Source of the DNA: Sideroxyarcus sp045866275
GTDB lineage: Bacteria; Pseudomonadota; Gammaproteobacteria; Burkholderiales; Gallionellaceae
Length of the DNA: 53,216 nucleotides
NCBI GenBank assembly: GCA_045866275.1
Contig: BAAFRX010000016.1
Span: 1 to 53,216, forward strand
Direction: 5' to 3'
The position numbers were made by a program, and so were the translations under genes. Within the stretch, counting starts at the first letter, position 1, and every line of letters starts with the position of its first letter. Positions 8,551 to 16,708 of the stretch are shown here, in pieces. Below the pieces are notes generated by a model. The model saw only the letters and a program-made list of their open reading frames with translations, did not search any database and was not told the DNA's origin.

Positions 8551-9903
8551 TTGCCAAAAATAAAAAACGGATTCACCCGCGATCAACAGCTCGCGCTGCT
8601 CGGTGCGGCGGTGGTATTCATTCTCATCGCAACGATGGGCGAACTGCTCCAGAACTACCGCGACACGGACAAGAAAGAAGCGCGTTTCCTTGACAGCCTC
8701 ACCTTCATTGGCAAGCTGCGCGCCCAGGTCGAGAGCGAATTGAATTCGGTGCTTTATCTGAGCAGCGGGCTGGGCAGTTACCTGGTGGTGCGCAACAACC
8801 AACTGCAAGCCAAGGAAGTCAACGACATCCTCGCCGTCCTGCACCAGAGCAGCGGGTATGTGCGGGACTTCGGCATCGCAGTCGGCTATACCCTGAAATA
8901 TGTCTATCCCCGGGCAGGCAACGAAGCGGCGATCGGCTTGCATTACCCGGATCTTCCGCAGCAGTGGCCCATGGTGAAGCGGGTTGCCGAGCGTGGCATG
9001 CCAGCGCTGGACGGGCCGCTCGATCTGGTGCAGGGCGGACGCGGGCTGATTTATCGTGTCCCCCTGTACCTCGACCGGCACTATTGGGGCATGCTGTCCA
9101 CCGTCATCGATCTGGATTCTTTCGCCAGTGTGATCGCTTCAAAGGTCGATCAGTCGCAGTTTGAGTATGCCATCCGCGCGAGTGCCGGTTCCACGGAGAA
9201 CGGTGACGTGGTGCTGGGCAATAAAGCGCTGTTCGACCAGGCCGATACGCTCACCCAGGCGATCGATGTGCCCGGCGGAAGCTGGCTCATCGCAGTCCGC
9301 TCGCTGCGAGACCCCGGTTCCGGCCATGCCGATGCTTGGGCGCGGTCTCTGTTCTATCCGTTGGCGCTGATTGCGGCGTGGATGATGTACCTGCTGATCC
9401 GCAGCCGATCGGCCCTGGCCACCTTGGCCCTGTACGACCCGCTGACCGGGCTGCCCAACCGCCACCTGCTGGAAGACCGCGCCGAGATGGCTTTCGCGCG
9501 ACAAAGGCGCAACCCCGGCCAGACCTGCGCCATCCTGTTCCTCGATCTGGACGGATTCAAGGGAATCAATGACCGTTGCGGACACAAGGCGGGGGATGCG
9601 GTGCTGCTCGCCGTGGCGGAGCGCGCGCGTGCCGTGGTGCGCGAAAACGATACGGTAGCGCGCTGGGGCGGCGACGAGTTCATCGTGCTGATGGACGATG
9701 TGGACCCGTCCACTGTGCAGCGACTGACGGAGCGGTTGCGCAGCGAGATCGAGGCGCCCATCCCGTTCGAAGGCGCCACGCTCCGGGTCGGCGTGTCAAT
9801 CGGCATGGCGCTGTGCCCGAAATCCGGAGGCAGCCTTGACTCGCTTTTGAAGCTGGCCGACCAGCAGATGTACGCGGAAAAGCAGCAGCGCAAGGCGGCG
9901 TGA
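8551..9903 (+). CDS. Membrane-bound diguanylate cyclase with CHASE-like sensor
   Basis: 450 residues. It makes cyclic di-GMP from two GTP. A membrane helix near residues 10-30 (LALLGAAVVFILIATMGE) leads into a periplasmic CHASE-like sensor of about 230 residues; a second helix (LALIAAWMMYLLI) is followed by a GGDEF domain with DPLTGLPNR, FLDLDGFKGIND and RWGGDEF. An RxxD product-inhibition site (REND) sits five residues before GGDEF, so feedback inhibition is likely. I start at a TTG because AGGAGG (8538-8543) lies seven bases before it; the open frame extends upstream but without such a site. The signal sensed is unknown. Confidence 0.9.
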   Translation: MPKIKNGFTRDQQLALLGAAVVFILIATMGELLQNYRDTDKKEARFLDSLTFIGKLRAQVESELNSVLYLSSGLGSYLVVRNNQLQAKEVNDILAVLHQSSGYVRDFGIAVGYTLKYVYPRAGNEAAIGLHYPDLPQQWPMVKRVAERGMPALDGPLDLVQGGRGLIYRVPLYLDRHYWGMLSTVIDLDSFASVIASKVDQSQFEYAIRASAGSTENGDVVLGNKALFDQADTLTQAIDVPGGSWLIAVRSLRDPGSGHADAWARSLFYPLALIAAWMMYLLIRSRSALATLALYDPLTGLPNRHLLEDRAEMAFARQRRNPGQTCAILFLDLDGFKGINDRCGHKAGDAVLLAVAERARAVVRENDTVARWGGDEFIVLMDDVDPSTVQRLTERLRSEIEAPIPFEGATLRVGVSIGMALCPKSGGSLDSLLKLADQQMYAEKQQRKAA

Positions 9904-9920
9904 GCACGTTCAGTCCCATG

Positions 9921-10159
9921 ATCCTAAAAACCGCAGTTGACCGCTCCCGGGATGCCGCACGTAAATGAACAGAAGAGAATTTCGTTATACTTCCACGCTC
10001 ACCTTTTGGGTGAGTCGCTACGAAGTGTATTGCACGTCCCTCGCGCCGCATGGCGGTGTTGCTTCTCCTTGGAAGGGAATGACCCTTCCTCGTCGTCGCG
10101 CCTTGCCCTGCGCCGCGAGGGGCGCACACTACACTTCGTCCAACTGCAGTTTCTAGGAT
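9921..10159. mobile_element. MITE-like element with 20-bp terminal inverted repeats
   Basis: The ends 9921-9940 (ATCCTAAAAACCGCAGTTGA) and 10140-10159 (complement ATCCTAGAAACTGCAGTTGG) match at 17 of 20 positions. Inside are nested palindromes: CTCACC/GGTGAG at 9998-10014, arms starting ACGAAGTGTA at 10020 and complementary at 10130-10139, and GGAAGGG/CCCTTCC near 10070-10090. There is no coding potential. A TA sits symmetrically in each end, which would fit a TA-targeting (mariner/IS630-type) origin, but this is a guess. The right end contains the start codon of hslR. Confidence 0.6.
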
Positions 10160-10580
10160 GACCGAACCCGCCGAAAAACTCCGCGTCGATAAATGGCTGT
10201 GGGCGGCGCGTTTTTTCAAGACGCGCAGCATCGCCGCCGATGCCGTCGAGAGCGGCAAGGTGACCCTGGACGGCGCGCGCATCAAGCAGGCCAAGACGGT
10301 GGGGGTGGGCGACGTGCTGGTGATCCGTCTCGGCCCCTATCAGCACGAAGTCGAGATCCTAGAACTGTCCGGCAAGCGCGGCCCGGCACCGGTGGCGCAG
10401 AAGCTGTATCGCGAGACGGACGAGAGCAAGAAGAAACGTGCGGTGCAGGCCGAACAGAACAAACTGTTGCCGCAGTCGGAATTGAAAGGCCGCCCGACCA
10501 AGCGCGACCGGCGCGAGATCGCGCGTCTGGTGGAAGGCGAACGTCCGTCGCGCAAGAGCGCCTGGGGTGATTTCGAGTGA
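10158..10580 (+). CDS. hslR: Heat-shock-type S4 RNA-binding protein Hsp15
   Basis: 140 residues. Hsp15 binds stalled 50S subunits that carry nascent peptidyl-tRNA and helps free them. The N-terminal S4 domain (residues 8-70) shows RVDKWLWAARFFKTRSIA and the GKVTLDGARIK segment. The C-terminal half is basic (KKKRAVQAEQ, GRPTKRDRREIARL), as in E. coli Hsp15 at 133 residues. The ATG lies inside the right terminal repeat of the MITE-like element, so that insertion may have replaced the native leader; only a weak TAGG precedes it. Confidence 0.92.
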   Translation: MTEPAEKLRVDKWLWAARFFKTRSIAADAVESGKVTLDGARIKQAKTVGVGDVLVIRLGPYQHEVEILELSGKRGPAPVAQKLYRETDESKKKRAVQAEQNKLLPQSELKGRPTKRDRREIARLVEGERPSRKSAWGDFE

Positions 10581-10602
10581 AAGCGGGATGTTTCCCGCCT
10601 GT

Positions 10603-10674
10603 TGTGGGTCGGACTTCAGTCCGACAAACTCCGCAGGAACGCATGAAGCTTGTCGGACTGAAGTCCGACCCACA
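10603..10674. repeat. Facing pair of GTCGGACTTCAGTCCGAC palindromes
   Basis: Two 24-bp copies, TGTGGGTCGGACTTCAGTCC plus GACA at 10603-10626 and its exact complement at 10651-10674, separated by 24 bp. Each copy is itself an 18-bp near-palindrome. It lies between hslR and the kinase gene. A short GCGGGA/TCCCGC hairpin at about 10584-10599 precedes it. Confidence 0.95.
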
Positions 10675-10700
10675 GGGGTGTGCAATAAGTGTGGTCAAGC

Positions 10701-12269
10701 ATGCAACGGCTTACTAGCCAGCACCAGCTCATCGCTGCGCTCCGCGATCCGCAGCGCTACCCGCATACTGTGCGCAGCGTGCGCGTGATCGAGACGCATA
10801 TTTCATGGATAGTGCTGGCCGGGAAATTCGCCTACAAGATCAAGAAGGCGGTCGATCTCGGTTTCCTCGATTACACATCCCTGTCAGCCAGAGAACATTT
10901 CTGCGAAGAGGAGTTGCGCCTCAACCGGCGCACCGCGCCCGAGCTTTATCTCGACGTGGTGAGTATAGGCGGCAGCCTGGATGCGCCGCAGTTCGGTGTG
11001 CAGCCCGCCATCGAATACGCAGTGAAGATGCGCCGCTTTCTCGATGGCGCGCTGATGGATGAGTGTCTGCGGCAGGGCAAGGTTACGGCAGCGCACGTCG
11101 ATGCGCTGGCAAGCACAGTCGCACTTTTCCATGCGCGTGCCGCAACAGTGGATTTGAAAACTGAATTTGGGAGCGCTGCGACCATACGCGCTGCCGCGCA
11201 GCAAAACTTCGATCAGTTGCGCAGGCTGTTTCAGGATGCGGACGATCTGCGCCAGGTGGAGACGCTGCAGCAGACAACGATGCGCGAATGGGAAAGTCGT
11301 GCGGCGCTGTTTGAAGCGCGGCGTCGTGCCGGGTGCGTACGCGAATGTCACGGCGACCTGCACTTGGGCAACATCGCGCTCATCAACGGCGCACCTGTGC
11401 CGTTCGATTGCATCGAGTTCTCGCAGGCCTTGCGGTGGATCGACGTGATGGACGAGGTGGCCTTCACCATGATGGATCTGCTGCAGCACGGACGGTCTGA
11501 CTACGCGTGGCGATTCCTCAACGCTTATCTGGAAGCGAGCGGCGATTACGCGGGCGTGGCCGTGCTGCATTTCTATCTGGCCTACCGCGCGGCGGTGCGC
11601 GCCAAGATTGCCGCCATCCGTGCCCGCCAGACGGGGATGGCCGCGCGCGCCAAAGTGCAGGCGCTGTACGCTTGCCGCCGTTATCTGGCGCTGGCGCAGC
11701 GTTGCCTGCACGAACGGCGGCCAGCGCTGATCATCACCCACGGGCTGCCGGGATCGGGCAAGACCACGTTTGCCCAATATGTCATCGAGCAGATGGGCGC
11801 CGTCCGCATCCGTTCCGATGTCGAGCGCAAACGTCTGCATGGCTTGCAGGCGGGCGAACGCAGTCGCGGCGACATTTACGATGCGGCGGCGACAGAAAAA
11901 ACCTACACGCGCCTGCTTGAACTGGCACGATCCCCCTTGCAGGCGGGCTATCCCGTGATCGTTGATGCCGCCTTTCTCAACCGGGCGGAGCGCGCGCAAT
12001 TCCGCCGTCTTACACAAGCGCTGTCCATCCCGTTTGCGATTGCCAGCCTGCATGCACCGGAGGCTGACCTGCGCCACCGCCTCGACCAGCGCCGGCACGA
12101 TGCTTCGGAGGCGGATGTGGCGGTGTTGGAAAAACTGCGCAAGGTCGCGCAACCGCTCTCGTCCACAGAACATGCGCGGACGGCTGAATTCAGCACCGCG
12201 CAAGCACCGGGCAGCCGCGCCAACGCGCAAGGCTGGCGCAAACTGGCATCGCTGTTGTCTGCCGCATGA
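10701..12269 (+). CDS. Bifunctional aminoglycoside-phosphotransferase-like / AAA ATP-binding protein
   Basis: 522 residues with two kinase-like halves. The N-terminal part (to about 320) is an APH-family fold with the catalytic-loop motif HGDLHLGNI and the metal-binding FDCIEF. The C-terminal part is a P-loop nucleotide kinase like zeta-type or Ppx/AAA_33 proteins: Walker A GLPGSGKTTFAQY, then IRSDVERKRLHGL. The fusion is widespread in proteobacteria and its substrate is not known to me; antibiotic resistance should not be assumed. I use the ATG at 10701; a GTG four codons earlier is possible and neither has a clear ribosome site. Confidence 0.82.
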   Translation: MQRLTSQHQLIAALRDPQRYPHTVRSVRVIETHISWIVLAGKFAYKIKKAVDLGFLDYTSLSAREHFCEEELRLNRRTAPELYLDVVSIGGSLDAPQFGVQPAIEYAVKMRRFLDGALMDECLRQGKVTAAHVDALASTVALFHARAATVDLKTEFGSAATIRAAAQQNFDQLRRLFQDADDLRQVETLQQTTMREWESRAALFEARRRAGCVRECHGDLHLGNIALINGAPVPFDCIEFSQALRWIDVMDEVAFTMMDLLQHGRSDYAWRFLNAYLEASGDYAGVAVLHFYLAYRAAVRAKIAAIRARQTGMAARAKVQALYACRRYLALAQRCLHERRPALIITHGLPGSGKTTFAQYVIEQMGAVRIRSDVERKRLHGLQAGERSRGDIYDAAATEKTYTRLLELARSPLQAGYPVIVDAAFLNRAERAQFRRLTQALSIPFAIASLHAPEADLRHRLDQRRHDASEADVAVLEKLRKVAQPLSSTEHARTAEFSTAQAPGSRANAQGWRKLASLLSAA

Positions 12270-12305
12270 GCGCGCCGCTGGGGGCGGAGGGACATGCCCG
12301 ATCGG

Positions 12306-12333
12306 CGCCCGAGGTTGGGGTGGGCGTTTTTTT
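12306..12333 (+). terminator. Possible rho-independent terminator after the APH/AAA gene
   Basis: CGCCC pairs with GGGCG around a 10-base loop and is followed directly by seven T. It lies about 40 bp past the stop of the kinase gene. The stem is short, so strength is uncertain. Confidence 0.5.
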
Positions 12334-12378
12334 GAGTCGTGGCGTGCCGCGTGGATATGCGAAGCGGCCAGAAACGGC

Positions 12379-12579
12379 CTACACGGACTTCTTTGATTTT
12401 GCTGCGGGATCGCTTCCTTCGGTGCCGAATTCGAGCCAGTCGCTGCCGAACAATTCAGACGGATGCTGCGTGCGGTCGGACCCGTTGCCGCAACTCATGG
12501 CATCGACCGGGCAGTATTTATCGCATCCCCAGCAAATGCGCTCCGGGTGTTTAGGGTGGGTTGGGAATTTTTTCGCCAT
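12379..12579 (-). CDS. DUF3079 family protein
   Basis: 66 residues starting MAKKFPTHPKHPERICWGCD, followed by KYCPVDAMSCGNGSDRTQHP and ELFGSDWLEFG. This pattern matches DUF3079, a small family of proteobacteria. Four cysteines (C-x2-C-x3-C-x6-C, near residues 16-31) suggest a bound metal ion, though this is inference. The length is typical. The ATG at 12579 is chosen because the family motif starts there. Its 3' end faces the kinase gene. Function unknown. Confidence 0.85.
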   Translation of the reverse strand: MAKKFPTHPKHPERICWGCDKYCPVDAMSCGNGSDRTQHPSELFGSDWLEFGTEGSDPAAKSKKSV

Positions 12580-12614
12580 CTCAATTTTGTGTTGCCGGGG
12601 GCGGCGCGCAATGT

Positions 12615-13052
12615 TTAGCGGGTGCGCTGTTCCAGGAGGACTGTGGCTTCCTTTTTTCCCATCTTGCGCAAGGCCGCGATCGCGGGCAGGTGCTGTTTGC
12701 GCGGGCTGGCATTTTCCGCCTCCCATCCATAGATGGTCTGCGCCGACACGCCCAGGATTTTTCCGAGGGCTTCTGCCGTCAAGCCCAGCCGCTGCCGCAG
12801 CGATCTGAAACCTTTTGCGCTGAAGCGCACGTTGCTTTCTGCGGCACCATCCGTTTCAGTTGCCGGCCCTCTGGCGACGGATTTGTCCAGCCGCGCGATC
12901 CGTTGTTCGAGCGCCGCAATGCGGCGTTTCAACGCTGCGATCTCGGTTCTGTATTGTGCCGAGGCTTTTTTCAGCTTGTCCGTTTCGCTGCGCGCTTCCT
13001 TGCGCGACAGGCGCGAAATTTCTTCCTTCAATACGCTTGCGAGGTTGGCCAT
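12615..13052 (-). CDS. Coiled-coil / helix-turn-helix DNA-binding protein
   Basis: 145 residues. The first 70 form a strongly charged heptad-rich helix (LKEEISRLSRKEARSETDKL onward), and residues 95-140 are an XRE-type helix-turn-helix: LRQRLGLTAEALGKILGVSA then TIYGWEAENASPR. It probably binds DNA as a dimer through the coiled coil. The start ATG has AGGAG with 5-nt spacing; an in-frame ATG 12 codons upstream is less likely. It lies 100 bp after relA on the same strand. Target genes are unknown. Confidence 0.82.
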   Translation of the reverse strand: MANLASVLKEEISRLSRKEARSETDKLKKASAQYRTEIAALKRRIAALEQRIARLDKSVARGPATETDGAAESNVRFSAKGFRSLRQRLGLTAEALGKILGVSAQTIYGWEAENASPRKQHLPAIAALRKMGKKEATVLLEQRTR

Positions 13053-13152
13053 ATTCTCTCCTATGGTGATGGCGGGAATGGAATGCACCCCAAAGGGCGC
13101 GGCGCGACCGCTGGCACAGATGTGCCGCCGCAGACCGTGGCGGGATTATGAA

Positions 13153-15108
13153 TCATTCGGATGCGGCTGCCCATCCTGCATTCAGCAAACGATCCTCCCT
13201 TTCCTGCGGCACGCGTTGCATGAACGAACAATCGCGGCGATGGATGGTGAGGCCGCGGTCGCGGGTAACGTAGGCCACGATGGCGTCGGTGATTTGCGGA
13301 CGGCAGCACAGGGCCAGTTTATAAGTGAGATTGTTCACGCCCTCGACCAGGACACGCGGCGCGCGCGCATTGGGTTGTCCGGAGGGAACCTTGCGCGGTG
13401 CGGGTGCCTCGGGGGTGATGGCGAGGCTCACGCGGCGCGGGGTGATGTCGCCGCGCCCGAGTGCGGCGTGCAGATCGTCCGGCTTGTTGAAGCGCAGTTG
13501 CTGGGCGAGCTTCTCCAGGTTGATGTCGTTCGCGCCGATGCGGTGCAGTTCGCGTTCGAGCAGGGCGCGTCCCTGCGCGATGCTGTCGTCCAGATTCTGT
13601 TCCGTGAACCAGTGGCGCACTTTGGCGCGGGCGCGCGCGCTTTGCAGATAACCGAGCTGCGGGTTGATCCAGTCGCGGCTGGGGCCGCCCTGTTTGACGG
13701 TGAGGATTTCCACGCGCTGGCCGGTCTGCAATTTGTGTTTGAGCGGGACGATGTTGCCGTCCACCTTGGCGCCGCGCGTGCGGTGGCCGAGGTCGGTGTG
13801 CAGCACATAAGCGAAGTCCACCGGCGTCGCACCCTGCGGCAGGTCGATCACCTTGCCCTGCGGGGTCAGTACATAGATGCGGTCGTGCAGCAGTTCGTTG
13901 CGCAACGGCTCATGCAATTCGCCGTTGTCGGCCAGTTCCGCTTTCCACGCCAGCACCTGGCGCAGCCAGGCGACTTTGCGGTCGAGTCCGCTTTCCGACT
14001 TGCGGTTTTCCTTGTAGCGCCAGTGCGCTGCAACGCCCAGCTCGGAATCGTGGTGCATCTGTCGCGTGCGGATTTGCACCTCCACCGAAAGGCGGCGCGG
14101 GCCGAGCACGGCGGTGTGCAGCGAGCGGTAACCGTTCGGCTTGGGGCGCGCGATGTAGTCGTCGAATTCTTTCTGGATCGGCAGCCACAACTCGTGCACG
14201 ATGGAGAGCGCGGCATAGCACTGCTCGACAGTTTCGACCAGGACCCTTAACGCGCGCACGTCATACAGCTGGTTGAAATCGAGCTGCTTGCGCTTCATCT
14301 TGTTGATGATGCTGTAGATGTGCTTGGGGCGGCCGCTCACTTCGGCCTGTATTCCGGCACGCGCCAGGGCTTGCCTGAGCTGCGCGATGAGGTCGGCGAT
14401 ATAGCGCTCGCGATCGATGCGCCGCTCGTCGAGTTGGGCGGCGATCTGCTTGTACAACGCCGGTTCGAGATAGCGCATCGACAGATCTTCCAGCTCCCAC
14501 TTGATTTGCCATATCCCCAGACGGTTGGCGAGCGGCGCGAACAAGCTCTGCGTCTCCTGCGCAACCTGGCGTTGCAGGGACGCATCCGCGCGGGATAGAT
14601 TGCGCAGGGTCTGCGTGCGCTCGGCCAGTTTGATCAGCACGACGCGGATGTCCTCCACCATCGCCAGCAGCATCTTGCGCAGGCTTTCGGCCTGCTGCGC
14701 GGCCTGCTCCTTGTTTCCCTCTCCGCGCATCTCGCTGAACTGGCGCACGTGTTCCATCCGGGCGATGCCCTCCACCAGCCCGGCCACGCCGCGCCCGAAA
14801 CGTTCGGTCAACAGCGGGTGCCAGTCTTCCAGCAAGCCGGGCACGGCATGCAGCACGGTGGCGGCGATGGTTTCGTGATCCATGCCGAGGCCGGCGAGAA
14901 TGGAAGACGAGCCCAGCGCATGCTGCAACAGGGGCGTGCCGGTGAGGTCGGTCTTGCCCTGATAGAGCGGTGCGGCGAATTCGCACGCTTGACGAATCAG
15001 CCCGGTCTCGGCGGGCGCATGGCTGCCGGACAGCGCGGCCAGCCAGTTTTGGATGTCTTCGCCATCCTGGCCGGCGAGCGGCGGAAACTGATGTTGGACG
15101 GAGACCAC
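13153..15108 (-). CDS. relA: (p)ppGpp synthetase RelA, apparently lacking the C-terminal ACT domain
   Basis: 651 residues. It makes the stringent-response alarmone from GTP/GDP and ATP on starved ribosomes. The hydrolase-like domain is inactive by sequence (HAVPG where SpoT has HDVLED). The synthetase domain has KPNGYRSLHTAVLGP and the EFDD motif that marks synthetase-only RelA. A TGS domain follows (YVLTPQGKVIDLPQGATPVD), then the CC...HRRDC zinc-finger region. The protein stops there, about 90 residues short of E. coli RelA (744), and no ACT/RRM-like sequence is readable in any frame downstream. The GTG start at 15108 gives MVSVQHQF; the open frame upstream lies over trpD. It follows trpD by 5 nt. 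Confidence 0.92.
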   Translation of the reverse strand: MVSVQHQFPPLAGQDGEDIQNWLAALSGSHAPAETGLIRQACEFAAPLYQGKTDLTGTPLLQHALGSSSILAGLGMDHETIAATVLHAVPGLLEDWHPLLTERFGRGVAGLVEGIARMEHVRQFSEMRGEGNKEQAAQQAESLRKMLLAMVEDIRVVLIKLAERTQTLRNLSRADASLQRQVAQETQSLFAPLANRLGIWQIKWELEDLSMRYLEPALYKQIAAQLDERRIDRERYIADLIAQLRQALARAGIQAEVSGRPKHIYSIINKMKRKQLDFNQLYDVRALRVLVETVEQCYAALSIVHELWLPIQKEFDDYIARPKPNGYRSLHTAVLGPRRLSVEVQIRTRQMHHDSELGVAAHWRYKENRKSESGLDRKVAWLRQVLAWKAELADNGELHEPLRNELLHDRIYVLTPQGKVIDLPQGATPVDFAYVLHTDLGHRTRGAKVDGNIVPLKHKLQTGQRVEILTVKQGGPSRDWINPQLGYLQSARARAKVRHWFTEQNLDDSIAQGRALLERELHRIGANDINLEKLAQQLRFNKPDDLHAALGRGDITPRRVSLAITPEAPAPRKVPSGQPNARAPRVLVEGVNNLTYKLALCCRPQITDAIVAYVTRDRGLTIHRRDCSFMQRVPQEREDRLLNAGWAAASE

Positions 15109-15113
15109 GGGGT

Positions 15114-16133
15114 TCAGCGATGGCTGAACTGTTTCAACTGTTCCAGTTTGGCCAGGGCCGCGCCGGAGGCGAGCATCGCGGCCGCCTTTTGCACGCCGCC
15201 GGCCAGGGTGTCGGACAACCCTGCTACATAAATCGCGGCGCCCGCGTTGAGCAGGACGATATCGCGCGCGGCACCGAGCTGGTTCTGCAGCACGCCGAGC
15301 AGCATGGCTTTGGCGCCGGCGGTATCGGTCACGCGCACGGCATCGAGCGTCGTGCTGCGCAAGCCGAAGTCTTCCGCGCGGATGCTGTATTCGCTCACTT
15401 GTCCCGCTTTCAATTCGGCGATACGGGTCGGGCCGTTGATGGTAATCTCGTCCAGGCCGTCGCTGCCGTTCACCACCAGTACGTGATGGCTGCCGAGGCG
15501 TTGCAGCACGCGCGCCTGGATGCCGACCAGATCGGGGTGGAACACGCCCATCACCTGATTTTCCGCGCCCGCCGGATTGGTGAGCGGTCCCAGCACGTTG
15601 AACATCGTGCGCACGCCCAGCTCCTTGCGCACCGGCGCGGCATATTTCATCGCGCCGTGGAAGTTGGGGGCAAACATGAAGCCGATGCCGATCTCGTCGA
15701 TGCTGTGGCCGACCTGTTCCGGGGTCAGGTTGAGGTTCACGCCCAGCGCTTCCAGCACATCGGCCGAGCCGCAAGTGGAGGACACCGAACGACCGCCGTG
15801 CTTGGCGACGCGCGCACCCGCCGCCGCAGCGACGAAGGCGCTGGCGGTGGAGATATTGAAGGTACGCGCCGCGTCGCCGCCGGTGCCGCAAGTGTCCACC
15901 AGATGCTCGCGCCGGCTGACCGGCACCTGGGTGGCGAACTCGCGCATCACGAAGGCGGCGGCTGAAATCTCGCCGATGGTTTCTTTCTTGACGCGCAATC
16001 CCACCAGCAGCGCCGCGATCATGGTCGGCGCGACTTCGCCGCGCATGATCTGGCGCATCAGCGATACCATCTCGTCATAGAAAATTTCGCGCTGTTCGAT
16101 CAGGCGGACGAGTGCCTGTTGCGGCGTAATCAT
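15114..16133 (-). CDS. trpD: Anthranilate phosphoribosyltransferase
   Basis: 339 residues, normal length. It joins anthranilate and PRPP in the second step of tryptophan synthesis. The glycine-rich PRPP loop DTCGTGGDAARTFNIST and the KHGGRSVSSTCGSADVLEAL motif are intact, as is the anthranilate-site segment FAPNFHGAMKYAAPVRKELG. Its ATG overlaps the trpG stop by 4 bases, so translation is coupled. relA follows after 5 nt, an unusual partner: many betaproteobacteria have trpC in this place, and here trpC lies 9 kb away on the other strand. Confidence 0.97.
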   Translation of the reverse strand: MITPQQALVRLIEQREIFYDEMVSLMRQIMRGEVAPTMIAALLVGLRVKKETIGEISAAAFVMREFATQVPVSRREHLVDTCGTGGDAARTFNISTASAFVAAAAGARVAKHGGRSVSSTCGSADVLEALGVNLNLTPEQVGHSIDEIGIGFMFAPNFHGAMKYAAPVRKELGVRTMFNVLGPLTNPAGAENQVMGVFHPDLVGIQARVLQRLGSHHVLVVNGSDGLDEITINGPTRIAELKAGQVSEYSIRAEDFGLRSTTLDAVRVTDTAGAKAMLLGVLQNQLGAARDIVLLNAGAAIYVAGLSDTLAGGVQKAAAMLASGAALAKLEQLKQFSHR

Positions 16134-16699
16134 GGTTTTCCCTCCAGAAAATTTTTCAGCATGGCGTGGCCGTGTTCGGTCAGGATGGACTCGGGATGAA
16201 ACTGCACGCCGTGCACCGGCAAGGTCTTGTGGCGCACGCCCATGATCTCGCCGTCATCCGTCCAGGCGGTGATCTCCAGGCACTCCGGCAGCGTCTCGCG
16301 TTCGATCACCAGCGAATGGTAGCGCGTCGCGGTGAACCGATTCGGCAGACTGGTGAACACGCTGTTGCCGTGGTGGTTAATCAGCGAGGTCTTGCCGTGC
16401 ATCAGCGTCTTGGCATGGATGATATGCCCGCCGAAAGCCTGGCCGATGCTCTGGTGGCCGAGACATACGCCGAGCAGGGGGATATTGCCCGCGAAGGTTT
16501 TGATTGCCGCAACCGAGATGCCCGCCTCGTTCGGCGTGCAGGGGCCGGGCGAGATGACCAGATGTTGCGGGTTCATCTGCGCGATGTCTGACACCCTGAT
16601 CTCGTCGTTGCGTTTCACCACCACGTCCGCGCCCAGCTCGGCGAAGTATTGCACCAGGTTGTAGGTGAAGGAGTCGTAGTTGTCTATCATCAATAACAT
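16130..16699 (-). CDS. trpG: Anthranilate synthase component II (glutamine amidotransferase)
   Basis: 189 residues. It frees ammonia from glutamine for TrpE. The class I amidotransferase triad is present: nucleophile in LLGVCLGHQSIGQAFGG, and His/Glu in VHGVQFHPESIL. MLLMIDNYDSFTYNLVQYF is the standard N-terminus. AGGAG overlaps the trpE stop codon 9 nt upstream, and the stop overlaps trpD. In many bacteria the same subunit also serves p-aminobenzoate synthesis; no pabA/pabB is visible here. Confidence 0.97.
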   Translation of the reverse strand: MLLMIDNYDSFTYNLVQYFAELGADVVVKRNDEIRVSDIAQMNPQHLVISPGPCTPNEAGISVAAIKTFAGNIPLLGVCLGHQSIGQAFGGHIIHAKTLMHGKTSLINHHGNSVFTSLPNRFTATRYHSLVIERETLPECLEITAWTDDGEIMGVRHKTLPVHGVQFHPESILTEHGHAMLKNFLEGKP

Positions 16700-16708
16700 G
16701 GTGTTCTC

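Noticed and set aside
10701..11650. Aminoglycoside resistance gene
   Set aside because: The APH fold is shared by many kinases; fusion to a P-loop domain and absence of other resistance genes make resistance unsupported.
12733..14250. 505-codon plus-strand frame opposite relA
   Set aside because: Shadow of relA and of the HTH gene.
15109..15891. N-terminal extension of the relA frame over trpD
   Set aside because: Lies in a second frame of trpD, has Arg-rich shadow composition; the GTG at 15108 matches the RelA start.
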